Positions 55,347 through 64,000 of a stretch of 64,000 bases of DNA are shown here, piece by piece (the stretch's first letter is position 1; every line of letters begins with the position of its first letter). Below the pieces are notes generated by a model. It ran no database searches and was not told the origin of the DNA. It saw only the letters and a list, made by a program, of their open reading frames with translations. Made by a program: the position numbers and the translations under genes. This stretch comes from Mobiluncus curtisii subsp. curtisii ATCC 35241 (lineage in GTDB: Bacteria; Actinomycetota; Actinomycetes; Actinomycetales; Actinomycetaceae), in contig NZ_GL385912.1 in the NCBI RefSeq assembly GCF_000146285.1, positions 785,271-849,270 on the forward strand, in the 5' to 3' direction.

Positions 55347-56210
55347 TCAATCCAAGTAATCAGCCAAAATCTCTTTAGCTGCTACTTCCCAGCGTTCCTC
55401 CCAGGGACCGATTGGCTCCAATCCCAGGTCACGGATAGTTTTGTGCGCCAAAACGGAGAAAGCCGGGCGCGGGGCCGGGCGCGGGAAATCAGCGGTGGTG
55501 ACCGGCGCGACCATCGACGGATCCTTGCCCAGGGAACGTACGATAGCCTGCGTGAAACCATGCCAGTTCGTCTTGCCCTGAGCTGTCCCGTGATAAATTC
55601 CGCTGGGCGCTTTCGCTGAAATCAGGCGCCAAATCAAATCTGCGAGGTCACGAGTCCAGGTCGGTTGGCCATACTGATCTGCCACCACTGTCAGTCGGTC
55701 ATGTTCCCCCGCTAAACGCGCCATCGTCTTGGGGAAACAATTGCCCTTGGCGCCATACAGCCAGGCAGTACGCACAATCAGGTAATCCTCGCTGAGGGAA
55801 CGCAGCGCCCATTCTCCCGCCAGCTTGGTCCGTCCATAGGCTCCTGCCGGTTTCGGTAGAGCGTACTCTTCGCAAGGCGTCTCTCGGTCTGCCGGTTCAT
55901 CAAACACATAGTCGGTAGAAATATGCACCAGGCGTGCCCCGATTTCCCGGCACTGCGCCGCCAGATACTGCACCGCGGTCGCGTTGATATCAAAGGCCGC
56001 GCGTTCTTGTTCCTCAGCCTTATCAACCGCGGTAAAAGCGGCGGTGTTAACCACCACGTCAGCCTCCACCACGTGTTCTTTGACGGAAGACTGCACCGTC
56101 AAGTCGATTTCCGGACGGTCATAAGTGCGCACGTCCTCCCCCTGGGATTGCAACATCTCGACCAAATCCTGACCGAGCATTCCGTTTGCTCCCACAACTA
56201 TCCACCGCAT
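55347..56210 (-). CDS. rmlD: dTDP-4-dehydrorhamnose reductase
   Basis: 287 residues. RmlD performs the final step, reducing dTDP-4-keto-L-rhamnose. The NAD(P)-binding GANGMLGQDL, HISTDYVFDE and YxxxK (Tyr125, Lys129 in YGRTKLAGE) are intact. No rmlC (3,5-epimerase) domain is fused, and none lies in the window, so rmlC must be elsewhere. Confidence 0.94.
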   Translation of the reverse strand: MRWIVVGANGMLGQDLVEMLQSQGEDVRTYDRPEIDLTVQSSVKEHVVEADVVVNTAAFTAVDKAEEQERAAFDINATAVQYLAAQCREIGARLVHISTDYVFDEPADRETPCEEYALPKPAGAYGRTKLAGEWALRSLSEDYLIVRTAWLYGAKGNCFPKTMARLAGEHDRLTVVADQYGQPTWTRDLADLIWRLISAKAPSGIYHGTAQGKTNWHGFTQAIVRSLGKDPSMVAPVTTADFPRPAPRPAFSVLAHKTIRDLGLEPIGPWEERWEVAAKEILADYLD

Positions 56211-56327
56211 TTTGTTTCCCTTCCATTGATTCGCCTGAGTATCAGGACTGTTTTGGGACGCTTTCGCGAGCCAAACCTACCGGGTCTTGTTCCGTGTTCA
56301 TCATACCCGGCTTTTTCGGCGGGCTTT

Positions 56328-56333
56328 TATAAT
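56328..56333 (+). promoter_or_regulatory. Consensus -10 (TATAAT) of the GT2 gene, leaderless arrangement
   Basis: A perfect TATAAT ends 7 nt before ATG 56341. An in-frame ATG at 56332 overlaps the -10 and would not be on such a transcript. Confidence 0.45.
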
Positions 56334-56340
56334 GGTAGAG

Positions 56341-57387
56341 ATGAGTACCCAGATTTGGCGCCGCGACCTCACCCCGCTCCCTTCCCACCCGACCTTGGGG
56401 GTGGCCATGACGACCTGTAACGGTTCCCGTTTTGTCGCCACGCAGGTACGCTCCATTTTGAATCAAAAACTTCCTATCGACGAGCTCACCATCGGGGACG
56501 ACGATTCTGGTGACAACACCGTAGAGATTGTGCAGAGCCTGGTGGATGATTTTAATCGTCAACATCCCGCCCATCCGATTCGTCTCAACTGGCGCTTACA
56601 CCGTCCCCGGATAGGAATTCGCGACAACTTTTCTGACGCAATCAGTGCCACCACGACTGATGTCGTGTTTCTCTCCGATCAGGACGATGAATGGGGTCCC
56701 GAAAAGACCACGGTACTAACCGCCGCTTTGCGCGACGCGGAGCTGGTGCATTCCGATGCGGTCTTGACCGGCTCCGACGGACGACCCCTGGGGAATCCGC
56801 AACGTCCCAAGACCCTGTTGCACGAACTAAAAGCCTCGCCGTCAGAACTGCAGCACTTGACCGAGGGAGATGCGTTTTCCGTACTTTTGAAACGTAATCT
56901 CATCACCGGGGCAACGGTGGCGCTGCGGGGAGAATTCGCCCGCGAAAATATGCCGACCCCACCGGGGCTGCTGCATGATGAATGGTTGGCAATGATGGCG
57001 GCATTAGACGGACGGTTACGCCTGGTGCAGACTTCTGTGCAACGCCCACTAACGTACTACCGCCAACACGGAGGGAACGCAGTCGGGGCTCGCAAGATTA
57101 CCTTGCGAGACCGTTGGAAACAGCTCACCGCGGGAAATGAATCGGATAACCAGCGTCGACTGACCCGCGCGTGTTCCTTGGCTCAAGCTGCCGACACACG
57201 TCAGCTGGGCACGCCCTCGCAACGCCACGACCTGGTGAAAGCATTGGCGCACCAACAAAGCCGCAGTGACCTGCCCCACCATCGGTTAGCCCGGATTCCC
57301 GGCATCACTGCTGAAGCCATCCGGGGCAACTACAGCCGGTACTCTCGCGGCTGGCTAACCATGATTCGCGACCTGCTCTCTGCCTAG
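56341..57387 (+). CDS. GT2 glycosyltransferase, rhamnosyltransferase-like
   Basis: 348 residues from ATG 56341 (56332 also in frame). A GT-A fold with LGVAMTTCNGSRFVATQVRSILNQ, a DDDSGDNT substrate region and VFLSDQDDEW as the metal-binding DXD motif. This pattern is common in rhamnosyl- or galactofuranosyl-transferases of surface polysaccharides. No membrane segment. Its 3' end overlaps the convergent flippase gene by 33 bp. The sugar transferred is inferred from the rml genes only. Confidence 0.82.
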   Translation: MSTQIWRRDLTPLPSHPTLGVAMTTCNGSRFVATQVRSILNQKLPIDELTIGDDDSGDNTVEIVQSLVDDFNRQHPAHPIRLNWRLHRPRIGIRDNFSDAISATTTDVVFLSDQDDEWGPEKTTVLTAALRDAELVHSDAVLTGSDGRPLGNPQRPKTLLHELKASPSELQHLTEGDAFSVLLKRNLITGATVALRGEFARENMPTPPGLLHDEWLAMMAALDGRLRLVQTSVQRPLTYYRQHGGNAVGARKITLRDRWKQLTAGNESDNQRRLTRACSLAQAADTRQLGTPSQRHDLVKALAHQQSRSDLPHHRLARIPGITAEAIRGNYSRYSRGWLTMIRDLLSA

Positions 57388-58629
57388 ACGCCCCAGCGCG
57401 AAGCGAAGCAACAAAGCAGAGAGAAGGTATCCCAGCAGCGAAGCCGCCACGAAACCGGCAGTGCCTCGAGAAAGCGCCACACCGGGAGTCACCCACAGTG
57501 CCGCTACGGTTCCAGCCAAGGTCACTGCCCAGGTCAGCACGGCATAGAGATATTTTTGTAATGAAACAAAAACTGCGGCTTGGAGCAAAGCTGCCCCCAA
57601 GACCACCGTCGCCGCGAGGATGACCGCCACCAGCCAGCCGGGAGCCACGTAAGCGGGACCGAACAACAGGGCTACTGCCCACGGACCCAACCACCAGCCC
57701 AGAGCAAAACTTGTGAGGGCTACCGACACGGTCGCGAAAAAGACCTTTCCCAGCAGGGTATAGAGTTCTGCAGCGCGCCCCGCCGCGAGTATCCGGGTAG
57801 TTTCAGGAATTACCAGCGCTTGGATCGGGGACAGCAGCACCAGCGGGATACGGCACAGCGTCACCACTGCAAAAAATACGGCAAGACCGCGTGAGCTGCC
57901 TAGTAAGCCGGTCACCAAAGCCGGGTACCCGGTCAAAATAGCAGCCAAAAGGGCGTTTGCCGCCCCCAATGTCAGCACCCGTCCCGCTACGGTCCGCCAC
58001 GGTTCTCGTGAGTCTGGGGCAAATGGATGCACCCGTAAGCGCCCCAGAGCCACTATCCAACCATAGGAGCCCAAGGCGGTCGCGACTAATGCCCACAGCA
58101 GAGAAGGGGCGGTCAGCCAAATCACGAAAGGCAACAGTCCCAGCAGGCGCAGCACCGGTTCAGCCACCAATATCACCGCGTAGATGCCTTCCCTCCGACT
58201 CCCCAAAGCCAGACCTCGCATCGAAAATTGCGCCACAAAACCTAGATAAGCAAAAGCCAACACCGCCAGCGTAATCCAGTGAAAAGAACTGGTGCGAGAC
58301 TCCGAAGTATCACTCCCAAACAAAACCGCCCCTCCGGGGGTGACCCCGACAAGCAGCAACACCATCCAAGCAAATCCGAGAGCCACGAAGTTGAGCTGCC
58401 ATATCGAAACCGGAGGGTTCTGCCCGCGAGAGTGGGCTAGGGCGGTCTGACGCGCAGTTTCCTGTTCTACCAGGGATAGCGCCGACCCCCCGGCGAAAAG
58501 GACTCCCCACAAAGCGATAAACGCAGCGTTTTCATCAGGAGGAAGCCACCGTGCCACCCATGCCAACAGCAAGATTCCGAGCAGGCTGGCTGCTATCAGC
58601 GCCACCCCAATTATTCCCACTCGTTTCAC
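57355..58629 (-). CDS. Polysaccharide flippase (Wzx/MOP superfamily)
   Basis: 424 residues from GTG 58629, which has AGGGAG 7 nt upstream; the much longer in-frame reading overlaps the previous gene. About twelve hydrophobic segments with short polar loops, as in Wzx/MATE-like exporters that flip lipid-linked oligosaccharides. No Wzy-type polymerase was recognised. It starts 2 nt after the previous stop, so it is in the operon. Confidence 0.8.
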   Translation of the reverse strand: MKRVGIIGVALIAASLLGILLLAWVARWLPPDENAAFIALWGVLFAGGSALSLVEQETARQTALAHSRGQNPPVSIWQLNFVALGFAWMVLLLVGVTPGGAVLFGSDTSESRTSSFHWITLAVLAFAYLGFVAQFSMRGLALGSRREGIYAVILVAEPVLRLLGLLPFVIWLTAPSLLWALVATALGSYGWIVALGRLRVHPFAPDSREPWRTVAGRVLTLGAANALLAAILTGYPALVTGLLGSSRGLAVFFAVVTLCRIPLVLLSPIQALVIPETTRILAAGRAAELYTLLGKVFFATVSVALTSFALGWWLGPWAVALLFGPAYVAPGWLVAVILAATVVLGAALLQAAVFVSLQKYLYAVLTWAVTLAGTVAALWVTPGVALSRGTAGFVAASLLGYLLSALLLRFALGRLGREQVANHG

Positions 58630-58631
58630 GG

Positions 58632-59726
58632 TTATTCTCCCTGCGAAACCGTGGGGTCGAAGGATTGCGGTGAAAATGCAGCGGTTTCCTCGGGGCGCGA
58701 TTGTTTTCGGTAGCCGGCACGGCATCCCAATGCCAAACCCCTCAAAAATCCGCTTCCGAAAATGATTCCGAACGGGAGAGTCAAAGCACCCACCGCACAG
58801 GCTTCGCCCTTGGTTCCCCCACAAGCCTTCACGGCACCTCCCGCCGCGGCACTACCAGCTAATGCCAGCCCTGCCACCACACGAGGATGCCAGTGCATCA
58901 GCGCAAATCCAGCCAGGGCAGCACTTCCCGCCCCCGCAAGGATTCCCAGTAAGCCAAACCAAGGCACACTCCCCAAATAAGAATCCACAAAAGTGGTGCC
59001 GCGGTAAAAGCATTGCTTCGACCACTTTCGGGGTGTGTCTTTGCCGAAATAATCACAGCTCACTGCCGGATCGAGACTGATACCCGGCACAGCGGCCAAG
59101 GAACGCAGTAAACCGGTGTCATCCGAAACAAGTTTGGGGTTGTCAAAGCTGGAGGAGAATTCCCCAACCGCTGCTAAGAGCCGTTCCCGCGGCGCAAAGA
59201 AAGCACCGGTGCCTTTGGGATAACTATTAAAGTTTGCGGAATTGATAGTGACGGGACGGGGGTTCTTCCAGTATTGCCGCCACCAGACCTTTGTCAGTCC
59301 AGACCAAAACGCTGCCCAAGGACTGGTGGTGTTAGCCAGCTGAACATGAAAATTCCAGACCTCCCGAACCTGATGAGAGGCTTCACTGGCGAGCAGTTCC
59401 TGTCTGAGTCGGCGCAGCGCATCCGCGGCAAGGTTCACTCGGGCATCAAGGAGCAGGACATAACGGGTTCGCGCCGCGGCAAGCCCCCGGGAACGCGCCA
59501 AGAAACGCCCACTGTTTGGTTGACGCAGCAAGAAAATCTCGCCCTGCTGCGCCAAGACATCGAGTTTGGCAGCATCCGCCGGACCGGATCCGTCATCAAC
59601 CACGATGAGACGAGTTTTAATCCCCGCGTGGGCAGCAGCAATTTGCAGATGAGCGGCTGCATCGGAAACATGGTCGCCTTCGTTAAATACCGGCATAACT
59701 ACGTCTAGCTCAGTAAAGTCAGGCAT
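58632..59726 (-). CDS. GT2 glycosyltransferase with C-terminal membrane segments
   Basis: 364 residues from ATG 59726 (GAGG 8 nt upstream). The GT-A domain has LDVVMPVFNEGDHV, VVDDGSGPADAA and LLLDARVNL as its Asp region. Two or three hydrophobic segments near 250-330 follow. The start overlaps the previous stop by 8 nt. Acceptor and donor unknown. Confidence 0.83.
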   Translation of the reverse strand: MPDFTELDVVMPVFNEGDHVSDAAAHLQIAAAHAGIKTRLIVVDDGSGPADAAKLDVLAQQGEIFLLRQPNSGRFLARSRGLAAARTRYVLLLDARVNLAADALRRLRQELLASEASHQVREVWNFHVQLANTTSPWAAFWSGLTKVWWRQYWKNPRPVTINSANFNSYPKGTGAFFAPRERLLAAVGEFSSSFDNPKLVSDDTGLLRSLAAVPGISLDPAVSCDYFGKDTPRKWSKQCFYRGTTFVDSYLGSVPWFGLLGILAGAGSAALAGFALMHWHPRVVAGLALAGSAAAGGAVKACGGTKGEACAVGALTLPFGIIFGSGFLRGLALGCRAGYRKQSRPEETAAFSPQSFDPTVSQGE

Positions 59727-61446
59727 GGGATACCTCAAGTTCACCAGAGTTTGTTTCGGTAAGAGTGTCCCGGTGCGCGGGCGAAACGTGAACCAACCAC
59801 AAGGTAGCGAAAACCGCGAAGATAAAGGTCAGCGCGCCGATAATCCAGGTCTGGAGAGGTAGCGGGGCGGGAAAATCCCACCACCATGAGATTTTACTAT
59901 TGAGATTCACTCCACCTTTCCAGGTTTCGCCGCGAACGTAACGTCCTACCACCGCAAAGAGGGATTGCAGATTTGCCCAGCACATAAAGAGCAGCACAAA
60001 AATTTCATAGCGCAGAGTACTGGTCACGAATTTGTGGGCAGGTTGGTCCGGCTCCGCGCAGACCGGCGGTAACAGCCAAATCACCATCACGATGACCAGC
60101 AGCGGAAGCATGTATCGGGGCTGGTAGCGGTTGATGTCGACGTAGTTTTGCAAAAACATCACCACGAAAGGTACTCCCAACAATGCACCCAAACTGAAAA
60201 AGATGCCCCAGAATTTTCGTGCCGTGAACGTGGACAAGCCCAGAGAAATCAGCACTCCCACCGCGATGGCAGAAGCAAAAACTCCTTCTGGGCGCAGGTT
60301 GACGTCAAACCATCCCGGCCCCCATCCGGCACCCCACAAACCGAAAAAGAATCGGGGCAGCGACATGGTCAAACCAAACAATTTCCCCAAAAGACCAGGC
60401 ATTTCGCGATCATTATCGCCGGAATCGCTCAGGGCTTCGTTCTGTCCGGAGGTTGCGGTGACTATCAGACCGAGCACCGAAGCAATGGTTGAAAAGATTA
60501 GCAGCCAACGGCGGCGTGGGCAGCGCGGAATCAGCATCCAGATGCTCAACGACACAACAAAAATATAAAACGCGGCATCAGCGCGCGACGCCATTGCCAT
60601 CAGGCACCCCAGGGCAGAAAGCACCACTAAGACTATTTGCCGCCACCGCAGCGACACGGGAAGACGCGCGGGCGTTGTGGCGGGAAAAACTTCGCGGCGC
60701 GGCTCGCTGAATGCCGCGGCGTGAAGCCCCAGCCCGAATCCCGCGACTCCTATCAGAGCCCAGGAGGAGGGATTATTTGAGGCGATTAAATAAATCCCCA
60801 TCGGGACCCACGACCCCACCAAAGCAAGGAAATACCACGGTCGGAATCGCGGTGGAGCCAGTAACAATATGGCCCCGAGCAGCAGCACCGCCAAAGCCAC
60901 GTTGCACATCCGCATTGCCACCACGGAAACCTCCACGTTTTTTCCCACCAGGAGATGCTGTAGCTGGTAGTAACCCCAGGGATAGTCGCCACGATCAACA
61001 CGATTGGTAAATGCCGTCTCGCCGTCAAAGTCTTCGCTGCAAGCCGCTGAAACCTTTGACTTCGTCACAAAACAGGTCAACTGGGTGAAACGGGCGGGAA
61101 CCTTCACCGCGGGTTTGCCGTCGATGGTCTTTGTGGCACATCCGGAACTTTCCACCGGTCGTGGACACCAGATACTAGCGAGGTGATAATCGTCGTCCGG
61201 AGAACCTCCCGGCGGGGAGGCTAATGACCAAGCGAAACCGGTGAGCAGAAACCCTCCCACGGCTATCAACACCAGCACCGCGCGCAGCCACAGTGGAGCC
61301 GCAACAGCCCAGTGTCCGATTTGGGCAAACTTTCTCCGCATGCCCCCTATGGGTTTTTCGGTAGCGGGGGTGGCACCAATCTGTACTGTTCCAGAACATG
61401 TTGGCGCCGGCTCGACACGGTCGGCGGGGAGGTTCGATTCGCTCAT
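59719..61446 (-). CDS. DUF2142 membrane protein (GT-C-like glycosyltransferase candidate)
   Basis: 575 residues. A polar N-terminus (1-50), a membrane segment (about 57-76), an extracytoplasmic segment with paired Cys (WCPRP, SGCAT, LTCFV, AACSE) and PDDDYH near its start, then ten or so membrane segments. DUF2142 proteins resemble GT-C sugar transferases that use lipid-linked sugars outside the membrane; the Asp cluster is the place of the catalytic acid in such enzymes. Overlaps wecB-like by 4 nt. Confidence 0.78.
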   Translation of the reverse strand: MSESNLPADRVEPAPTCSGTVQIGATPATEKPIGGMRRKFAQIGHWAVAAPLWLRAVLVLIAVGGFLLTGFAWSLASPPGGSPDDDYHLASIWCPRPVESSGCATKTIDGKPAVKVPARFTQLTCFVTKSKVSAACSEDFDGETAFTNRVDRGDYPWGYYQLQHLLVGKNVEVSVVAMRMCNVALAVLLLGAILLLAPPRFRPWYFLALVGSWVPMGIYLIASNNPSSWALIGVAGFGLGLHAAAFSEPRREVFPATTPARLPVSLRWRQIVLVVLSALGCLMAMASRADAAFYIFVVSLSIWMLIPRCPRRRWLLIFSTIASVLGLIVTATSGQNEALSDSGDNDREMPGLLGKLFGLTMSLPRFFFGLWGAGWGPGWFDVNLRPEGVFASAIAVGVLISLGLSTFTARKFWGIFFSLGALLGVPFVVMFLQNYVDINRYQPRYMLPLLVIVMVIWLLPPVCAEPDQPAHKFVTSTLRYEIFVLLFMCWANLQSLFAVVGRYVRGETWKGGVNLNSKISWWWDFPAPLPLQTWIIGALTFIFAVFATLWLVHVSPAHRDTLTETNSGELEVSHA

Positions 61447-62528
61447 GCTTTCTCCGTCAGGGTGTCCGCGATGATTCGCGATGGATGATAAGCCTCCACC
61501 AGTGAATCAAACTGATATTCTCTCCAATGAGTTAGGAAATCATCCAAAATTGTTAAATCCATCTTGGTCAACACCACATTACGACCTAAGCCTTGTTGCC
61601 TTTCGGTGTGCGCCCGGTGCACCGCGGTCGGAACTCCCAGTACCGCGCATTCTTCTTGCAGTCCGCCGGAATCCGTGATGACTAAAGCTGCGCGGGTCAA
61701 AATCGCCATGAAGTTTATGTAGCGTTCTTTCTCTAAAACTGTGATGTTACCGTTCAAGATAGAGGTCAGACCATATTTCTTAAGCAGCACCCGTTCGGAT
61801 TGTCCCAGCATCAGCACCACGGGCATATCCTCCGCGAGACGCTCGACTCTGCGCAATATCGTCGTATAGTCGTTCTGATTTTGCACCAGTTCGAAACGAT
61901 GCAGGGTAACGAGTGCAAAATGTTCAGGTAAATCTTGCCGCGGGGTGGTGTGATTAATCGCGTAACGCAACGCATCAACTACCGTATTTGCTTTCGTCAC
62001 GATAATCCGCGATCCCCGCGTCACAGAACTCGCGAGGTTATCCCTTTCCAGCTCTGTAGGGGCGAAATGCAGCTGCGCTAAGCGACCAACGATACGCCGG
62101 TTAATTTCTTCTGGGAAAGGATTAAACAAGGCTCCGCTGCGCAGCCCCGCTTCTACATGAGCGACCCGGCAACCCCACAGTCGTCCCATTAGCGCGCCGA
62201 TAACAGTCGTGAAGGTATCACCATGTACCACCACAATCCCTCGGTCACACCGCCTGCGAAATTCCGGAAAGAAACGCACAAAAGTCCCAGCAATGCGGGC
62301 TAACCACGGGATGACTTGACCGGTCCTCGCCACGGTTTGACGATGCGAGGACGGCACAAAGTGCGCGTCTTCCGGAGGCAGTCCAAAGTCTTGCAGGACC
62401 TCGGAGGCGCCTTCGACATGCTGGTCAGTGGCCCACAGTTGGTATTCCACCCCTCGTTCCCGCAGTTCACGCAAGATGGGGGCGATTTTTATGTATTCGG
62501 CGGTAGTACCTGCAATAAAAGTAATCAT
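61443..62528 (-). CDS. UDP-GlcNAc 2-epimerase-like protein with divergent N-terminal motif
   Basis: 361 residues of the WecB/MnaA GT-B fold. Most active-site motifs are kept: IKIAPIL (Lys), HGDTFTT (Asp), HVEAGLRSG...FPEEINRR (Glu pair), VTLHR (His), TDSGGLQEE. The usual GTRPE opening is GTTAE, replacing the conserved UDP-binding Arg with Thr, and the late TERPE is TERQQ. It may act on a different sugar nucleotide. Overlaps DUF2304 by 4 nt. Confidence 0.82.
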   Translation of the reverse strand: MITFIAGTTAEYIKIAPILRELRERGVEYQLWATDQHVEGASEVLQDFGLPPEDAHFVPSSHRQTVARTGQVIPWLARIAGTFVRFFPEFRRRCDRGIVVVHGDTFTTVIGALMGRLWGCRVAHVEAGLRSGALFNPFPEEINRRIVGRLAQLHFAPTELERDNLASSVTRGSRIIVTKANTVVDALRYAINHTTPRQDLPEHFALVTLHRFELVQNQNDYTTILRRVERLAEDMPVVLMLGQSERVLLKKYGLTSILNGNITVLEKERYINFMAILTRAALVITDSGGLQEECAVLGVPTAVHRAHTERQQGLGRNVVLTKMDLTILDDFLTHWREYQFDSLVEAYHPSRIIADTLTEKA

Positions 62529-62962
62529 TGTGATTTGTTCTCCTTTGCGTCCTCATCCGGAGCGAAATCGGTCGCATCAGCCCCTGCTCGCGGATGTCTG
62601 GTAACGCCGGTTTTCCGTTCCAAGACTTCAATCCGCTGTTTTAATAAAGCAACTTCTTCCACCAGATGCCTTTTTTCGGCGTCACTGCGGCTCAAATCCA
62701 CCGAAAACTGTAAAGTCATCAGCAGTAAAACGACCCCAGAGAGGAAAAACCCCAAGTTCAGGGGCACTACCACACCGAGACTCTTTGCCACCCACGTCAA
62801 GACACCGGGGAAAATGGACACAACCAATACCGCTACGCCAACCAAAAACCACCATACGGAATATTTTTCTTTCATCCCCGAATTGCGCAGCGCCAAGATA
62901 ATCATCAGGAACACCAGGAGAGAAAAAACCACCCCGATTAGGTACGTGCCACCCATCATCAC
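62525..62962 (-). CDS. DUF2304 membrane protein, partner of the adjacent GT2
   Basis: 145 residues with three membrane segments, a short basic loop and a helical tail (SDAEKRHLVEEVALLKQRIEVLE region). DUF2304 genes usually sit next to a DPM1-like GT2, as here with 4-nt overlap. In streptococci the small GacJ protein activates GacI, a polyprenyl-phosphate GlcNAc synthase; I recall GacJ as a DUF2304-type protein but could not verify this. A similar activator role is inferred. Confidence 0.8.
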   Translation of the reverse strand: MMMGGTYLIGVVFSLLVFLMIILALRNSGMKEKYSVWWFLVGVAVLVVSIFPGVLTWVAKSLGVVVPLNLGFFLSGVVLLLMTLQFSVDLSRSDAEKRHLVEEVALLKQRIEVLERKTGVTRHPRAGADATDFAPDEDAKENKSQ

Positions 62963-63720
62963 TTTCCTCCCTTTCGCCGGGACAATGCTACCAACAATGC
63001 CAAACCAGCCCGGAGCAGGTACACCGCGGAAGCTACCGGACTGTGGGAAGGCTCTCCCCCCAGGCGCGGGCGCATCTCCACCGGCACTTGCATGATGCGC
63101 AGTCCCGCTTTTGCCGCAATAACCAGAGCTTCGATGGTGTCCCCGAGATACTGGGCGGGGAGTTCCCGCGCAAAGAGTTCCATGCCCCGGCGATTGACCA
63201 GTTTAAATCCTGAAGTCGTATCCGTGAGTTTTGTCCCGCACACCCGGGAGAGCACTATTGCTAACAGACGCATCGCTAAACGCCGGGGTCCGCGTGCCTG
63301 ATAGTCTCCGCGACCGGCAAAACGAGCGCCGATGACGATGTCAGCGCCCTGTTCTTGACAGGCTGTCAACAGGTTTTCCACATACAGTGGATCGTGCTGT
63401 CCATCGCCATCAATCTGAATCGCATAATCATAGTCATGTTCCACCGCGTAACGATAACCGGCTCGCATCGCTCCGCCAACCCCCAGATTTAAGGGCAAAT
63501 CGAGCAGCTCCACCGGTGGACCATAATTGCGTACTATGCCGGGAGTGGCATCTGTGGAGCCATCATTGACCACCAAAATGTCGGCGCCCAAATCTGCCGC
63601 TACCACTTGGTCCAAGACCACCGGCAAGGTCACCGATTCATTCCAGGCAGGAATGATAATCAGGGTTCTCGCGGCTTGCAGCCCTGTCCCGGTTTGCTGC
63701 TCATCTGCATTTGCGTCCAA
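62959..63720 (-). CDS. DPM1-like GT2 polyprenyl-phosphate glycosyltransferase
   Basis: 253 residues, TTG start at 63720. Motifs LIIIPAWNE, LVVNDGSTDAT and QIDGDGQHDP (DXD) are those of dolichyl-phosphate mannose synthase-like enzymes, which load one sugar on polyprenyl phosphate. The product would be used outside the membrane by a GT-C enzyme, for which the DUF2142 gene of the same operon is a candidate. Starts 30 nt after rmlB. Confidence 0.86.
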   Translation of the reverse strand: MDANADEQQTGTGLQAARTLIIIPAWNESVTLPVVLDQVVAADLGADILVVNDGSTDATPGIVRNYGPPVELLDLPLNLGVGGAMRAGYRYAVEHDYDYAIQIDGDGQHDPLYVENLLTACQEQGADIVIGARFAGRGDYQARGPRRLAMRLLAIVLSRVCGTKLTDTTSGFKLVNRRGMELFARELPAQYLGDTIEALVIAAKAGLRIMQVPVEMRPRLGGEPSHSPVASAVYLLRAGLALLVALSRRKGGK

Positions 63721-63750
63721 GGGTGCTCTCAGTCATTTTGTACGGAGTGT

Positions 63751-64000
63751 TCAATGACCTTGCTGAGCATATTTGGCCTCAGTTTCGGCCTTGGCTCCTC
63801 GCCACCAGTCCTCGTGGGTGGTGTACCACTCGATGGTGTCGCGCAACCCCTCATCGAACGAGGTGAACCGCGGGGTCCAGCCAGTTTCCTCGCACAGCTT
63901 CGTGTTGTCAATCGCGTAGCGTCGATCGTGACCGGGACGGTCCTTCACATGGTCAAAATCATCCTCGGGGAATCCCATCATGCGGTTCAGGGCTTGCACG
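63751..64000 (-). CDS. rmlB: dTDP-glucose 4,6-dehydratase, C-terminal part
   Basis: Cut by the window edge; only the last 82 residues are seen. VKDRPGHDRRYAIDNTKLCEETGWTPR (positions about 18-44) is the conserved RmlB C-terminus that binds the nucleotide sugar. It makes dTDP-4-keto-6-deoxyglucose. It completes the rmlA/B/D set on this locus. Confidence 0.93.
   Translation of the reverse strand, partial: VQALNRMMGFPEDDFDHVKDRPGHDRRYAIDNTKLCEETGWTPRFTSFDEGLRDTIEWYTTHEDWWRGAKAETEAKYAQQGH

Noticed and set aside
57355-58824. 489-codon reading of the flippase
   Set aside because: The first 65 codons overlap the preceding glycosyltransferase and lack family sequence; GTG 58629 has a good ribosome site.

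Overview
The window is a stretch of chromosome from a high-GC Gram-positive bacterium of the Actinomycetota, most likely the Actinomycetaceae and perhaps Mobiluncus or a relative. The genus is an inference. The phylum rests on a WhiB2-type regulator, the GlgE maltosyltransferase, the mismatch endonuclease NucS, a DivIVA-like coiled-coil protein, DUF2550 next to the ATP synthase operon, DUF5719, and many GTG/TTG starts. No rRNA, tRNA, CRISPR array, transposase or prophage gene was seen.

Layout. 0.2-2.4 kb: a secreted cell-wall-binding-repeat protein. 2.7-4.0 kb: a putative AbiEi/DUF559-type nuclease gene bracketed by two 129-bp direct repeats. 4-15 kb: alpha-glucan metabolism (glgB, glgE, glgP) with a VIT-family metal transporter, a thioredoxin-TPR protein and a TetR regulator. 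15-22 kb: a polar-growth type coiled-coil protein, a membrane protein/lipoprotein pair, an alpha/beta hydrolase, nagA, a small zinc-finger-like protein, nucS and DUF2550. 22.5-30 kb: the complete F1Fo ATP synthase operon atpBEFHAGDC with an AtpI-like gene, preceded by wecA and tsaC. 32-39 kb: a response regulator, a histidine kinase and a MacA/MacB-type tripartite export operon. This block sits between tsaC and prmC-prfA-rpmE, genes that usually lie together with wecA and atp in related bacteria. 41.6-47.5 kb: two orphan genes, two L,D-transpeptidases, a SpoIIM-like and an RDD membrane protein. 47.5-54.4 kb: DUF5719, a giant GT2 membrane glycosyltransferase, whiB2 and manA. 54.4-64 kb: a dTDP-rhamnose and surface-polysaccharide locus (rmlA, rmlD, partial rmlB, four GT2 or DUF2142-type proteins, a flippase, a WecB-like epimerase, DUF2304).

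How the genes work together. Much of the window serves the envelope. WecA starts lipid-linked glycans; the rml genes, glycosyltransferases, DUF2304/GT2 pair and flippase would build and export a rhamnose-containing polymer; the L,D-transpeptidases cross-link peptidoglycan; the CWB2 protein decorates the wall. glgE/glgB/glgP build and degrade alpha-glucan, and the ATP synthase supplies energy.

Regulation visible in the sequence. Two perfect TGTGA-N6-TCACA (Crp/GlxR-type) sites lie upstream of the CWB2 gene and whiB2. At least eight genes have a -10-like hexamer 6-7 nt before the start codon, suggesting leaderless transcripts. The export operon has a palindrome at its promoter and an attenuator-like leader. 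A palindromic element with a conserved ATTATT loop occurs twice, 19 kb apart.
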